NCBI RefSeq assembly: GCF_002973525.1
Contig: NZ_PVEN01000001.1
Location: 1,116,001 to 1,180,000, forward strand
Length of the DNA stretch: 64,000 bases
Direction of reading: 5' to 3'
From: Paraburkholderia sp. BL21I4N1
GTDB lineage: Bacteria > Pseudomonadota > Gammaproteobacteria > Burkholderiales > Burkholderiaceae
Part shown: piece after piece, positions 35,720 to 44,354 of the stretch
Numbering within the stretch: the first letter of the stretch is position 1
How the letters are laid out: every line of letters starts with the position of its first letter
The notes under the pieces: generated by a model
Databases searched by the model: none
Seen by the model: the letters and a program-made list of their open reading frames with translations, nothing else
Told to the model about the DNA's origin: nothing
Translations under genes and position numbers: made by a program

Positions 35720-36470
35720 AGCCGGGCATCCTCAAACGCGCTTCGAGCCAGCGTCCTGCGTGATTGATCGCGAAGGTCAGCGCGCCGAAGAACAGCAGGA
35801 TCAGGATCATCAGTTCGAGCACGTTGTCGCGCTGCGTCCAGATCATGATCGACGCATAGGTCACGTCGCCGACGGCGATCGCCGAGGCGACCGTGGTCAT
35901 CTTGACGAGGTCGACCATGTTGTTGACGAGCGCGGGCAAGGCGAAGCGCACCGCGAGCGGCAACTGCACTTCCCACAGGCGTTGACGGCGGCTATAACCG
36001 AGCGATTGCGCCGCTTCGAGGGTGGCGTGTGGCACGGCTTCGATTCCCGCACGCAACGCTTCCGCGTGAAACGCGCCCTTGTGCAACGAGATCACGATCG
36101 CGCTCCAGATGAACGGCGTCAACGGATTGCCGCCTAATCCGCGCAGTGCCTCGCTGAGCAGCATGTTGATTACCAGAAACGCGCAGAAGAGCTGCACGAG
36201 TGTCGGTGTGTTACGGGTGATCTCGATGAACACGCGCGCCGGACGCGCCAGCGCGGCGCGTGGCGAGCTCAGCATGGCCGCCAGTACGACACCGGCGGCC
36301 AGACTGCCCACTGCCGTGACAAACGACAGTTCGAGCGTAACCAGCATGCCGTGCAGGAACGACGCCAGTTCGTCCGCTTCGAGCACGAAACGATAGTTCA
36401 GCCCAATCTTGCCGAGTGCATCGACGAGCGCGGCCGCGGCCGGCGCGAGTCCGGCAAGCAGCGAACTCAT
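35709..36470 (-). CDS. Polar amino acid ABC transporter, permease
   Basis: The 253-residue partner permease has the same BPD_transp_1 layout ('GMLVTLELSFVTAVGSLAAGVVLA', 'EITRNTPTLVQLFCAFLVI', and the EAA loop 'ALRAGIEAVPHATLEAAQSLGYSR'). The GTG/ATG region at 36470 overlaps the end of the binding-protein gene by four bases. The four genes from 37312 to 34084 are a complete importer operon. Confidence 0.92.
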   Translation of the reverse strand: MSSLLAGLAPAAAALVDALGKIGLNYRFVLEADELASFLHGMLVTLELSFVTAVGSLAAGVVLAAMLSSPRAALARPARVFIEITRNTPTLVQLFCAFLVINMLLSEALRGLGGNPLTPFIWSAIVISLHKGAFHAEALRAGIEAVPHATLEAAQSLGYSRRQRLWEVQLPLAVRFALPALVNNMVDLVKMTTVASAIAVGDVTYASIMIWTQRDNVLELMILILLFFGALTFAINHAGRWLEARLRMPGYGH

Positions 36471-37312
36471 GCCGGTTGCGCCTTGTATTTCGTGTGCAGA
36501 TCGAGAACAGCTTGCGAAGGCTGCATCGCATTCTTTCGTTCGACGTCGATCAGCCAGCCGCTGCGATGCCAGTTCTGGACGATTTTTTCGAGTGCCTGCT
36601 GCGTATCGGTTTCGCCCTTGCGCACCCAGATCACGGACGGCGAAGGAATCAGGTCATTCGAGACGGGGATCGTGTAGTCCTTCCAGTCCGGATTGCGCGC
36701 GACTAGCAGGCGCAACGTCGGCGCCACATGCACGGCGGCGACGCAGTTATTGCCGCGCAGCGCGAGCAAGGATTCCGGCTGGCCGCGGAAGGCTTTCACC
36801 TGGGCGCCGTACTGTTCGGCGAGCGGTTTCGTATAGTTGCTGCCCTGCGAAACGCACACGGATTTGCCGCGCAGATCGGCCCAGGTCTTGATACCGCTAT
36901 CTTTGCGCGTGATCAGCGCACCGCCGATCTCCTCGAACGGCGTCGGCGGATACGAGAAAATCTCCGCGCGCTCCTTCGTGACTTCCATGTTGGCGATCAA
37001 CGCGTCGACCTTGCCTTGCTGCAGGAATTGCACACGATTCGACGGCTGCACCGGCGTCAATTCCACGTCGACACCGAGTTGCCTGGCGACATTTTCGGCG
37101 AGGTCGATGTTGAAACCCACCGGCTTTTGCGTCGCGGGGTCGAGCGAACCGAACGGCGGTCCCGACAGGATCACGCCGATCACGATCTTGTGACGCTGAT
37201 GAATCCGGTCGAGCGTCGCGTCGGCGTGTGCCGCCGTGGCGCCGAAGGCGACGAGCACGCCGAGTGCGGTCAAGGCATGGCGGAGGATGCGGCGGGACGG
37301 TACGTTGAACAT
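36467..37312 (-). CDS. Polar amino acid ABC transporter, periplasmic binding protein
   Basis: The 281-residue protein starts with a signal peptide (residues 1 to about 29, ending in AAHA) and then a type 2 solute-binding fold of the SBP_bac_3 family: 'IVIGVILSGPPFGSLDP..KPVGFNIDLAENVARQLGVDVELTPV', 'GKVDALIANMEVTKERAEIFSYPPTPF', 'DLRGKSVCVSQGSNY'. It defines what the importer takes up, but the ligand is not predictable from this. Start MFNVPSRR at 37312 is chosen because it opens a normal signal peptide. It is the first gene of the importer operon. Confidence 0.92.
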   Translation of the reverse strand: MFNVPSRRILRHALTALGVLVAFGATAAHADATLDRIHQRHKIVIGVILSGPPFGSLDPATQKPVGFNIDLAENVARQLGVDVELTPVQPSNRVQFLQQGKVDALIANMEVTKERAEIFSYPPTPFEEIGGALITRKDSGIKTWADLRGKSVCVSQGSNYTKPLAEQYGAQVKAFRGQPESLLALRGNNCVAAVHVAPTLRLLVARNPDWKDYTIPVSNDLIPSPSVIWVRKGETDTQQALEKIVQNWHRSGWLIDVERKNAMQPSQAVLDLHTKYKAQPA

Positions 37313-37517
37313 GACGGAATGGGGCGAATTTCTGGATCGCTTATTCTCGGCATGTGGGCTCCCGGATAGAACCAATCAATTCTCATACCGTTATCTGATT
37401 CGTGCATTTGGGCAGACGACGCCGACGTCGCAACGTCGAATGATCTTCGATGGCGGATTGATAACGCACGCCTACCTCTCTTCGCGCAGTGACGTTACCA
37501 GGTAATCCAGTAGCTGA

Positions 37518-37697
37518 ATGGCTCCTGGCAAGGTCTTGAGCCGGCGGCTCTACAAGGGCGCCGTCGCGCAACCCGGTGACGCCGTAACGCCTGAGGAAGC
37601 GAGCAGGGATCCGAATGCCCTTGAGGTCCTCGGCCTGAAATTGCAGCCGGGAAACGGAGGATTTGACGCGGCGATTTCGAGTTCTGCGTCACGCTAA
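37518..37697 (+). pseudogene. Possible remnant of a gene (59-residue open frame)
   Basis: An ATG-started frame of 59 codons with protein-like composition (charged, with 'EVLGLKLQPGNGGFDAA') lies in the intergenic region. No ribosome binding site or family is recognised. It may be the eroded end of a lost gene or a chance frame. Confidence 0.15.
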
Positions 37698-37989
37698 CTC
37701 ATCCGACCCAATAATTTGACAAGTCCCGATGCTTCCACCCAGCACCGCGCAATCACGCCGCTGTAAAAAGCGGAACTGAAGGCCATATTATTAATTGTGC
37801 AAGGCGCTTGCCTGTTAAAACCCGCGGGGCGGAATTTGCTTATCGTGAATCAGGCATAGTGAAGATTGATTTCAGAAATTCAAATTTCATGCTGGCTAAA
37901 TCAAAAGGTGACCGTTAAAGTCGCATCGAATCACTGATAAACGTTTCTGGGTCGCGAGGAAATGTCTGTGGCCGGGAATGAATTTCGTG

Positions 37990-38030
37990 CAGCTTCAGAT
38001 TAAGCTGTTCGGGGTTTTATACCCCGTTTT
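37990..38030 (+). promoter_or_regulatory. Tandem leader hairpins, the second terminator-like
   Basis: CAGCTT-CAGATT-AAGCTG (37990-38007) is followed at once by CGGGGT-TTTAT-ACCCCG-TTTT (38010-38030). The second is a compact 6-bp GC-rich stem with a T-run, the form of an intrinsic terminator, and ends only about 45 bases before the aminomutase start codon. It could attenuate transcription of the operon or end upstream read-through. Confidence 0.5.
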
Positions 38031-38075
38031 AGCGATATGGCTGAAAAAGTGAAAATTAATTTCCGAGGACATATT

Positions 38076-39470
38076 ATGCAAAACGACGCTCCAAGCCGTT
38101 TCAAGCCTTTCACGCGACAAACAATACGGCAGACGCGGGAATGGTCGAAGCTTACAGCGGAGCAGCAGGAGGCGGTCGACGTGGTGGCACGCGTGCTGCC
38201 CTTTCGGGTTAATCAATATGTATTGAGCGAATTGATCGATTGGGATCGAGTGCCTGACGATCCAATCTACCGGTTGACTTTCCCGCATAAAGAAATGCTG
38301 CGTGAAGAGGAGTATGAAAGTCTGAAGGATTTGATTAAATCGGGCAGGCCGGAAGATGAAATCGACCAACTTATCCGTACAATTCGCTTACGCATGAATC
38401 CCCATCCGGCAGGCCAGCTTACTCATAATGTGCCCTATCTGGACGGTGTGCCGTTGCAAGGTATGCAGCATAAATATCGTGAAACTGTCTTGTTTTTCCC
38501 AAGTGCCGGCCAGTCATGCCACGCGTATTGCACATTCTGCTTCCGCTGGCCGCAATTCGTTGGCATGGACGACTTCAAATTCGACGCCCGTGAGACCACT
38601 CAACTGGTCGAATACCTGAAGCGTCATAAAGACGTCACCGACGTGCTCATTACCGGGGGTGACCCGCTGGTGATGAACGCGCGCTCGCTGTCGGAGTATC
38701 TGACTCCACTCCTCGTGCCTGAGTTGTCGCACATCCAGAGCATCCGGATCGGCACCAAGTCGGTCGCTTATTGGCCGCAACGTTTTGTCACCGACAAGGA
38801 CTCGGATGAGTTGCTAAAAGTGTTCGAGGCGGTGGTGAAGTCCGGCCGCAATCTCGCAATCATGGGGCACTACAACCATCCCAATGAGCTGGAGCCGGAG
38901 ATCGCGCAAACGGCGGTGCGCCGCATCATCGGCACGGGTGCGACTGTGCGGATGCAGGCGCCGCTGATCCGTCACATCAACACCGACCCGAGCGCATGGG
39001 CGCGCTTGTGGACGCTCGGCGTGAGGCTGGGCGCGGTGCCGTACTACATGTTCGTCGAACGCGACACGGGGCCCAGTGAGTACTTTAAGCTGCCGCTCGC
39101 AGACGCCTATGAGATTTTTCAGCAAGCCTATCGGCAGGTGTCGGGACTCGCGCGGACCGTGCGTGGGCCGTCGATGAGCGCGTTCCCGGGCAAGGTGATG
39201 GTCGACGGCATTGTGACGATCGGCGGCGAGAAGGTATTCGCGTTGCAGTTCCTGCAGGCGCGCAATCCTGAATGGGTGCGGCGGCCGTTCTACGCGAAGT
39301 TCGATCCACACGCGACATGGCTCGACGAACTGGTGCCGGCGTTCGGTGAGCGCAAATTTTTCTTCGAAACGGAGGGGGGGAACACGCACGCCGGCAAGAC
39401 CGTTATTCCGGTGCATGCGGCAGGCACGCGCCGCACGCATGAGGACGAAGCGCTGGAGGCCGCGCAATGA
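38076..39470 (+). CDS. KamA-family radical SAM aminomutase-like protein
   Basis: The 464-residue protein has the radical SAM cluster motif C148-X3-C152-X2-C155 ('CHAYCTFC') and the KamA layout (upstream 'QLIRTIRLRMNPHPAGQLTHNVPYLDG', then 'DVLITGGDPLVMNARSL', 'IRIGTKSVAYWPQRF'). Family enzymes use PLP to move an alpha-amino group to the beta carbon. The normal PLP-lysine PGGGGK motif and its Asp partners are absent; the region reads 'SAFPGKVMVDG', so a different substrate or reaction is likely. ATG 38076 follows GAGGA; an ATG at 38037 has no ribosome binding site. The stop overlaps the MBL-fold gene by four bases, and the gene leads a five-gene set. Confidence 0.85.
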   Translation: MQNDAPSRFKPFTRQTIRQTREWSKLTAEQQEAVDVVARVLPFRVNQYVLSELIDWDRVPDDPIYRLTFPHKEMLREEEYESLKDLIKSGRPEDEIDQLIRTIRLRMNPHPAGQLTHNVPYLDGVPLQGMQHKYRETVLFFPSAGQSCHAYCTFCFRWPQFVGMDDFKFDARETTQLVEYLKRHKDVTDVLITGGDPLVMNARSLSEYLTPLLVPELSHIQSIRIGTKSVAYWPQRFVTDKDSDELLKVFEAVVKSGRNLAIMGHYNHPNELEPEIAQTAVRRIIGTGATVRMQAPLIRHINTDPSAWARLWTLGVRLGAVPYYMFVERDTGPSEYFKLPLADAYEIFQQAYRQVSGLARTVRGPSMSAFPGKVMVDGIVTIGGEKVFALQFLQARNPEWVRRPFYAKFDPHATWLDELVPAFGERKFFFETEGGNTHAGKTVIPVHAAGTRRTHEDEALEAAQ

Positions 39471-40363
39471 CGCGCGACGTCCTCGGGAGCACGGGCGGCA
39501 CGCCGGTGTATGAAGTCTACGCGGTGCGCTATGCGACCCATTCGGCACGTCGCAGCGCCGAGAACTACCTCGGCCACGATCCGCACGGCAATCGTTCGAT
39601 GCCGCTCGATTTCTACTTCTGGGTGATCCGCAACGCGCAGCGCACGGTGCTGGTGGATACCGGCTTCAAGCCGTCGCTGGCAGTGAAGCGGGGCCGCGAC
39701 TACTTCGGCGAGCCGGCCGCTCTGCTCGCCAGACTCGGCATCGACGCGGCCGAAATCGACGACGTGATCATCACGCACATGCATTACGACCACGCCGGCA
39801 ACCTCGATGCGTTTCCGCGCGCACGGTTTCATATACAGGAAAGCGAGCTTGCATTCTGTACGGGCCGTTGCATGTGCCACCACGCCCTGCGCGGACCGTT
39901 CGAGTCGCAGGACGTCGCGCAAGCGGTGTTCCTGTTGTTCGAAGGCCGTGTGCATTTCGTCCAAGGCGACAGCGAGTTGTTTCCAGGCATCACGCTGCAT
40001 CAGGCGGGAGGGCACACGCCCGGATTGCAAGTGGTACGCGTGGCCACGCAACGTGGACATGTGGTGCTCGCGAGCGACGCCGCGCATTACTGGGACAACC
40101 TGCGCGCGCGACGGCCGTTTCCGATCGTCGTCGACGTGGGCCACATGCTCGATGCGCACGCGCTGATCGAGCGGCTCGCCGACGGCCCCGACCACATCGT
40201 GCCTGGTCACGATCCGCTGGTGCGCGCGACATTTCGTGCGTTGCCCGGCGAGCCGGAAATCCTGGCGATCCACGAAGCGCCGCTGGTGCCCGCCGACAAG
40301 GCCGACATCGCACCCGCATCCGAACTTGCACGCACCGACGCCGCCACCGCGCTGGCGCATTGA
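39467..40363 (+). CDS. Metallo-beta-lactamase-fold hydrolase, AHL lactonase-like
   Basis: The 298-residue protein is an MBL-fold hydrolase of the N-acylhomoserine lactonase (AttM/AiiB-like) group: the dinuclear zinc motif H104-x-H106-x-D108-H109 ('HMHYDHAGN'), 'TLHQAGGHTPGLQVV' and 'LASDAAHYWDN'. Such enzymes open lactone rings or hydrolyse related esters. It starts by ATGA overlap with the aminomutase gene and lies 11 bp before the FAD protein gene. In this operon it more likely acts on a pathway intermediate than in quorum quenching, but this is inferred. Confidence 0.88.
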   Translation: MTRDVLGSTGGTPVYEVYAVRYATHSARRSAENYLGHDPHGNRSMPLDFYFWVIRNAQRTVLVDTGFKPSLAVKRGRDYFGEPAALLARLGIDAAEIDDVIITHMHYDHAGNLDAFPRARFHIQESELAFCTGRCMCHHALRGPFESQDVAQAVFLLFEGRVHFVQGDSELFPGITLHQAGGHTPGLQVVRVATQRGHVVLASDAAHYWDNLRARRPFPIVVDVGHMLDAHALIERLADGPDHIVPGHDPLVRATFRALPGEPEILAIHEAPLVPADKADIAPASELARTDAATALAH

Positions 40364-40374
40364 GGAGAACCGCA

Positions 40375-42261
40375 ATGACACTGACGAACGTGACGCTGGT
40401 GGGAATGGGGCCGCGCGGCTTGAGCGTGCTGGAACGGATTCTTGAGCATGCGCAGCGATTACCGGCCGACGCACGCCTGCATATCGACGTGATCGATGCG
40501 GGCGAAGCGGGGCAGGGCTCGCATCCGTCGCGTCAGCCTGACCACCTGCTGATCAATACGGTGGCGTCGCAAATTACGATGTTCGCGCCGCACAGTGTGG
40601 CAGGTGGCGACGGCGGCGGGCCGTCGCTCGTCGAATGGGCGGCTGAGCGGGGCTACCGGCGCTTCGGCCAGCGCTATTTTCGCGTTGAAGACGGTTCGGG
40701 TGAGGCGATCACCGAATTCGATCATCTGCCGCGCAGTCTGCTGGGCGAATACCTGGCATGGGTTTATGACCGGGTGGTGAAACTTTTGCCGGAGCGTATC
40801 ACGGTCGCGCATCACCGCAGCCGTGTGCTCGATGTCGAGGAGCGCGGGCGCCGTTTCCAGGTGCGACTCGAAAACGGCTATGTGTACCCCGCCGATTTCG
40901 TTTTCCTCGTTACGGGCCACGGCCGGCGCAAGCCGACGGACGACGATCAGCGGGCCGGCGTGTTCGTCGAGCGGCATGTCGCGCGCAATCCGAAGCTGGG
41001 GTTTTTCGCGTCACCGTATCCGGTGATGGGCCTCTCCACCATCTCAGCTCAGGCCACCGTCGCCGTGCAGGGCTTCGGCCTTACCGCGCATGATGTGATC
41101 TCCGAATTGACGCTCGGCCGCGGCGGCCGCTATGTCGAAACGGCGAACGGCCTGCAATATGAAGCGTCGGGCAGGGAGCCGCGAATCCTGATGTTTTCGC
41201 GCAACTGCCTGCCGTTCGCGGCGCGGGGCGTGAATCAGAAAGGTTTGACCGGCAAGCATCAGGCGCAGTTTTTCACGCCGGCCGCGGTGCGGGCGCTGGC
41301 CGACGCGGCGAAACGCGCGCGCAACGATCCGCGGATCGATTTCCGCGCGGATGTTTTGCCATTGATCGTAAAGGAAATGGCTTATGCCTATCGCAGCGCT
41401 GCTCGTCAGCAAACTGTCGACCCGGCCACGTTCGAAGCCACGCCCGACGAGCGACAGGCGATTGACGCGATCCTGTGGCCGCTGAAGGGCCGCCGTTTCG
41501 CGTCGGCGGCGGCATTCCAGCAGTTCTTCGACCAGCAGTTCAACGACGACCTCGCGCACGCATTCAAAGGCAATCTGACAAGCCCGGTGAAAGCGGCCAC
41601 CGACGTGCTGCGCGATACGCGGGAAGCACTGCGCACGGCGGTCGAATTCGGCGGCTCGCTGCCTGATTCGCAGCGCTTTTTTGTCGAGGAATTCAACGCG
41701 ATCACCAATCGTGTCGCGTTCGGTCCGCCGAAGCGGCGCAACGTCGAATTCCTCGCGCTGCGTGCGGCCGGCTTACTCGATCTGGCGGGCGGTCCGGGTG
41801 CACGGGTGAGCGGCGATCCGGCAAGCAGCCAGTTTCGCATCGACACGCCGTACACGGACGGCACCACGGAGCGTTTCGCCGACGTGCTGATCGCCGCGCG
41901 GCTTGATAGTTTTTCACCCCTCACCGACGATTCGGCGCTGACCGCGAATCTGCTGCGGCGCGGGCTGATCCGACCGTATCGCAACGGCGACTATCACCCG
42001 GGCGGCATCGACATCGACGTGCACTCGCGGCCGATCGGCGTTAACGGACGTGCTCATCCGCGCCTATGGGCGATCGGCTTCCTTGTCGAAGGCGCGCATT
42101 TTTACACGCATGCGTTGCCGCGTCCGCAAATCGCATCGCGGCAAACCGCCGACGCCGAGCGCTGCGTGCTGCAACTGTTCGACGCGCTCGACGAGCAGCA
42201 TACGTATTCCGCTGATAGCGACGCCCCAATTCCAGTCGACGATTTCCAGGAGACCGTATGA
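40375..42261 (+). CDS. FAD/NAD(P)-binding protein (NAD_binding_9 type)
   Basis: The 628-residue cytosolic protein opens with a dinucleotide-binding fingerprint (GMGPRG at residues 10-15) followed by 'VIDAGEAGQGSHPSRQPDHLLINTVASQITMF', as in the FAD/NAD(P)-binding PF13454 family. A second nucleotide-type stretch is near 'YPADFVFLVTGHGRRKPTDDD'. The C-terminal third holds 'NGRAHPRLWAIGFLVEGAHFYTHALPRP'. Family members are poorly characterised, and some sit in amino-acid or secondary-metabolite operons. GAGGAG precedes the start. It overlaps the cupin gene by four bases. An oxidation or N-oxygenation step is possible but cannot be shown. Confidence 0.8.
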   Translation: MTLTNVTLVGMGPRGLSVLERILEHAQRLPADARLHIDVIDAGEAGQGSHPSRQPDHLLINTVASQITMFAPHSVAGGDGGGPSLVEWAAERGYRRFGQRYFRVEDGSGEAITEFDHLPRSLLGEYLAWVYDRVVKLLPERITVAHHRSRVLDVEERGRRFQVRLENGYVYPADFVFLVTGHGRRKPTDDDQRAGVFVERHVARNPKLGFFASPYPVMGLSTISAQATVAVQGFGLTAHDVISELTLGRGGRYVETANGLQYEASGREPRILMFSRNCLPFAARGVNQKGLTGKHQAQFFTPAAVRALADAAKRARNDPRIDFRADVLPLIVKEMAYAYRSAARQQTVDPATFEATPDERQAIDAILWPLKGRRFASAAAFQQFFDQQFNDDLAHAFKGNLTSPVKAATDVLRDTREALRTAVEFGGSLPDSQRFFVEEFNAITNRVAFGPPKRRNVEFLALRAAGLLDLAGGPGARVSGDPASSQFRIDTPYTDGTTERFADVLIAARLDSFSPLTDDSALTANLLRRGLIRPYRNGDYHPGGIDIDVHSRPIGVNGRAHPRLWAIGFLVEGAHFYTHALPRPQIASRQTADAERCVLQLFDALDEQHTYSADSDAPIPVDDFQETV

Positions 42262-42920
42262 GTCGCGTTGAAACCGTTGGCGACGCCGATGTCCACGCCG
42301 AAGCCATTCAGCCCGGGGCGTTGTCTGATTCACCAGCCCCGGTCAGGGCGCCGGGAACGCCGCCAGCCAAGCCTCTGGACGCGGCCCGGATCACATCCCC
42401 AGGCGCACCCCTGAGCGGCCGTCTCGTGCCGTTCGATGCCTACCTCGCCGCAGCCAGCCGCAGCCGCCAGCAACCCGCACATTGGCCCTGGCAAGTGGTG
42501 TCTCAGGCATGGCTTGGTGCCGGTCACGGCGAACGCGGCACGGTTGCCCTCGCCTCCGACGCGCACGCCGTCCGCGCCGAAGCCGCCCCCGGCATTTCGC
42601 TGACGCTGCAGGTGGTCGAGCCGCAACGCGGCACGCGTTCGCATCGTCATTCGTTCTGGCATCTTTATGTCGTGGTGTCGGGAGAGGGCAGCGCGCATAT
42701 CGACGACGGTTCCGAATTTCGGCTTGCGCCCGGCGATTCATTTTATGTGCCTCCGTGGTCCGCGCATCGTCTCGCCAACCCGGACGAGCACACGCCGCTC
42801 GTGCTGTATGGCTTGCAGAATCTGCCGCAACTGGCCGAGCTGGGCACGCTAATGCGCGAGTCGCCGGACGGCGAGCTCGAGCATGTGTACCAGGCGGCTG
42901 ATTGCGATAGCGCGGCTTGA
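42258..42920 (+). CDS. Cupin domain-containing protein
   Basis: A 220-residue protein with one conserved cupin barrel: 'HRHSFWHLYVVVSGEGSAHIDD' (first motif with two His) and 'LAPGDSFYVPPWSAHRLANPDE' (second motif). The N-terminal 55 residues are low-complexity and rich in Pro and Ala. The fold resembles the gentisate 1,2-dioxygenase type, but the metal ligands and role are uncertain; it may be an enzyme or a sensor. It is coupled to the FAD protein gene by an ATGA overlap. Confidence 0.85.
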   Translation: MSRVETVGDADVHAEAIQPGALSDSPAPVRAPGTPPAKPLDAARITSPGAPLSGRLVPFDAYLAAASRSRQQPAHWPWQVVSQAWLGAGHGERGTVALASDAHAVRAEAAPGISLTLQVVEPQRGTRSHRHSFWHLYVVVSGEGSAHIDDGSEFRLAPGDSFYVPPWSAHRLANPDEHTPLVLYGLQNLPQLAELGTLMRESPDGELEHVYQAADCDSAA

Positions 42921-42937
42921 GTTCACAGCGCTTCATG

Positions 42938-42956
42938 CAACGCGCTCGTCGCGTTG
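42938..42956. other. Hairpin between cupin and MFS genes
   Basis: CAACGCG-CTCGT-CGCGTTG is a perfect 7-bp stem with a 5-base loop just after the cupin stop. It has no T-run, so it is probably an mRNA-stabilising or weak pause structure rather than a strong terminator. Confidence 0.35.
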
Positions 42957-43002
42957 ACAGGCGTCACCGATTACTCACCCGTTCATCATAGAGGAGTTGC
43001 GC

Positions 43003-44253
43003 GTGGAGTCGTCCAATACCGAAGCCCGCTTCAGCACGGCCGCGCTGTACGCGACCGTGTTCCTGCCGTTCGCGTTCGGCCACTACGTATCGTTCGTATT
43101 TCGCGCCATCAATGCGGTGCTTGCGCCGTATCTGGTCGAATCGTTGCAATTAAGCGCCGCGCAGCTCGGTTTGCTGTCGAGTGCGTATTTTGTGTCGTTC
43201 GGTCTTGCGCAGTTGCCGGTCGGCCTCGCGCTCGACCGTTACGGTCCGCGCCGTGTGCAACTCGTTCTGCTCGGTGTAGCCGCGCTCGGTTCGCTTCTGT
43301 TCGCAGCGGGCAATGGATTCGGCGCACTGTTCATTGCGCGCATTCTCACCGGTCTGGGTCTGTCCGCGTGTTTCATGGGATCGATCAAGGCACTCTCGTA
43401 CTGGGTGGATACCCCTAAGCTGCCTTCGATTCACGGCTATCTGCTAGCGGTCGGCGGGCTCGGCGCGATGTCGGCAACGTTGCCGGTCGAGCTCGCGCTG
43501 CAGTATCTCAACTGGCGCGCGCTGTTCGTCGTGCTGGCGGGTGTCACGCTCGTGCCGGCGCTGGTGATCTACTTTGTCACGCCGCATGAACCGCTCGTGG
43601 ATCGAATTACGCGTTGGCCTTCATTGCGGTCGTTGCTCGAAGTGTATCGCGACCGGGCATTTCGCCGCACTATTTCGCTGCTGCTGCCGGCACATGCGGT
43701 CGCGTTCGGATTGCAGGGTCTGTGGATGGGGCAATGGTTGCAAGACGTGGGCGGTCTGAGCGAGCGTCATGCGGCCACGCTGCTGTTCATCGGCATGGGC
43801 GCAATCGTGGTGGGCTCGCTGTCGATCGGCAATATTACAGAGTGGGCGGGGCGTCGCTTCGGTATGAAGCCGCTCGACGTCGCGGGCATCGGCGTGGGGC
43901 TGTTCATCACCGTGCAGGTCCTCGCGGTGCTGAACATCGTGCCCCTGATTCCCGTGATCACCGTGGCGTTCACGTTGATCGGCACGATTGCCGGACTCGA
44001 GTACACGATCGTCGCGCAGAGCGTGCCGCCCGCGCTGACCGGACGCGCGGCGACCTGTCTGAACCTGCTGATCTTCTTCGGCGCATTCGTCGTGCAGAGC
44101 GGCTTTGGCTTCATAGTCAGCGTATGGCAGCCGGATGCCGCGCGCCACTACCCGGTGGTCGCTTTTCAGACTGCGTTTGCTGCGGCGGTGGCGTTGCAGT
44201 TGCCGGGCTTCGTCGCGTGGCTGTTACGGCGGCGCCGTTCATCTCAGCGCTAA
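43003..44253 (+). CDS. Major facilitator superfamily transporter
   Basis: The 416-residue inner-membrane protein has 12 hydrophobic segments and the MFS loop motif between helices 2 and 3 ('GLALDRYGPRRVQ'). The GTG at 43003 is chosen because GAGGAG lies six bases upstream. It follows the aminomutase operon by 82 bp in the same direction and is the probable importer or exporter for its compound. Substrate type cannot be read from the sequence. Confidence 0.88.
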   Translation: MESSNTEARFSTAALYATVFLPFAFGHYVSFVFRAINAVLAPYLVESLQLSAAQLGLLSSAYFVSFGLAQLPVGLALDRYGPRRVQLVLLGVAALGSLLFAAGNGFGALFIARILTGLGLSACFMGSIKALSYWVDTPKLPSIHGYLLAVGGLGAMSATLPVELALQYLNWRALFVVLAGVTLVPALVIYFVTPHEPLVDRITRWPSLRSLLEVYRDRAFRRTISLLLPAHAVAFGLQGLWMGQWLQDVGGLSERHAATLLFIGMGAIVVGSLSIGNITEWAGRRFGMKPLDVAGIGVGLFITVQVLAVLNIVPLIPVITVAFTLIGTIAGLEYTIVAQSVPPALTGRAATCLNLLIFFGAFVVQSGFGFIVSVWQPDAARHYPVVAFQTAFAAAVALQLPGFVAWLLRRRRSSQR

Positions 44254-44354
44254 CCCACGCCGATTGACGCCAATATCCCCGCGCGAACAGCGCTGCGAAC
44301 CGCACGCCGGATAGCACGGCAAGCAACCCGTTTCATTTCACGAGGATCACCGTC

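Larger units (their letters stand above)
37313..38075. other. Divergent intergenic region before kamA-type operon
   Basis: About 760 bp, AT-rich toward the right. It should hold promoters for the ABC importer (minus) and the aminomutase operon (plus). Visible elements are a small dyad GAAATT-CA-AATTTC at 37875-37888, a CCGCT/AGCGG hairpin near 37758, and two tandem hairpins at 37990-38030. A 59-codon open frame (37518-37697) could be a gene remnant. Confidence 0.5.

Noticed and set aside
39467..40363. Quorum-quenching AHL lactonase as the function of the MBL protein
   Set aside because: The fold matches, but coupling to an aminomutase and FAD protein makes a pathway role likelier; no quorum-sensing gene is nearby.
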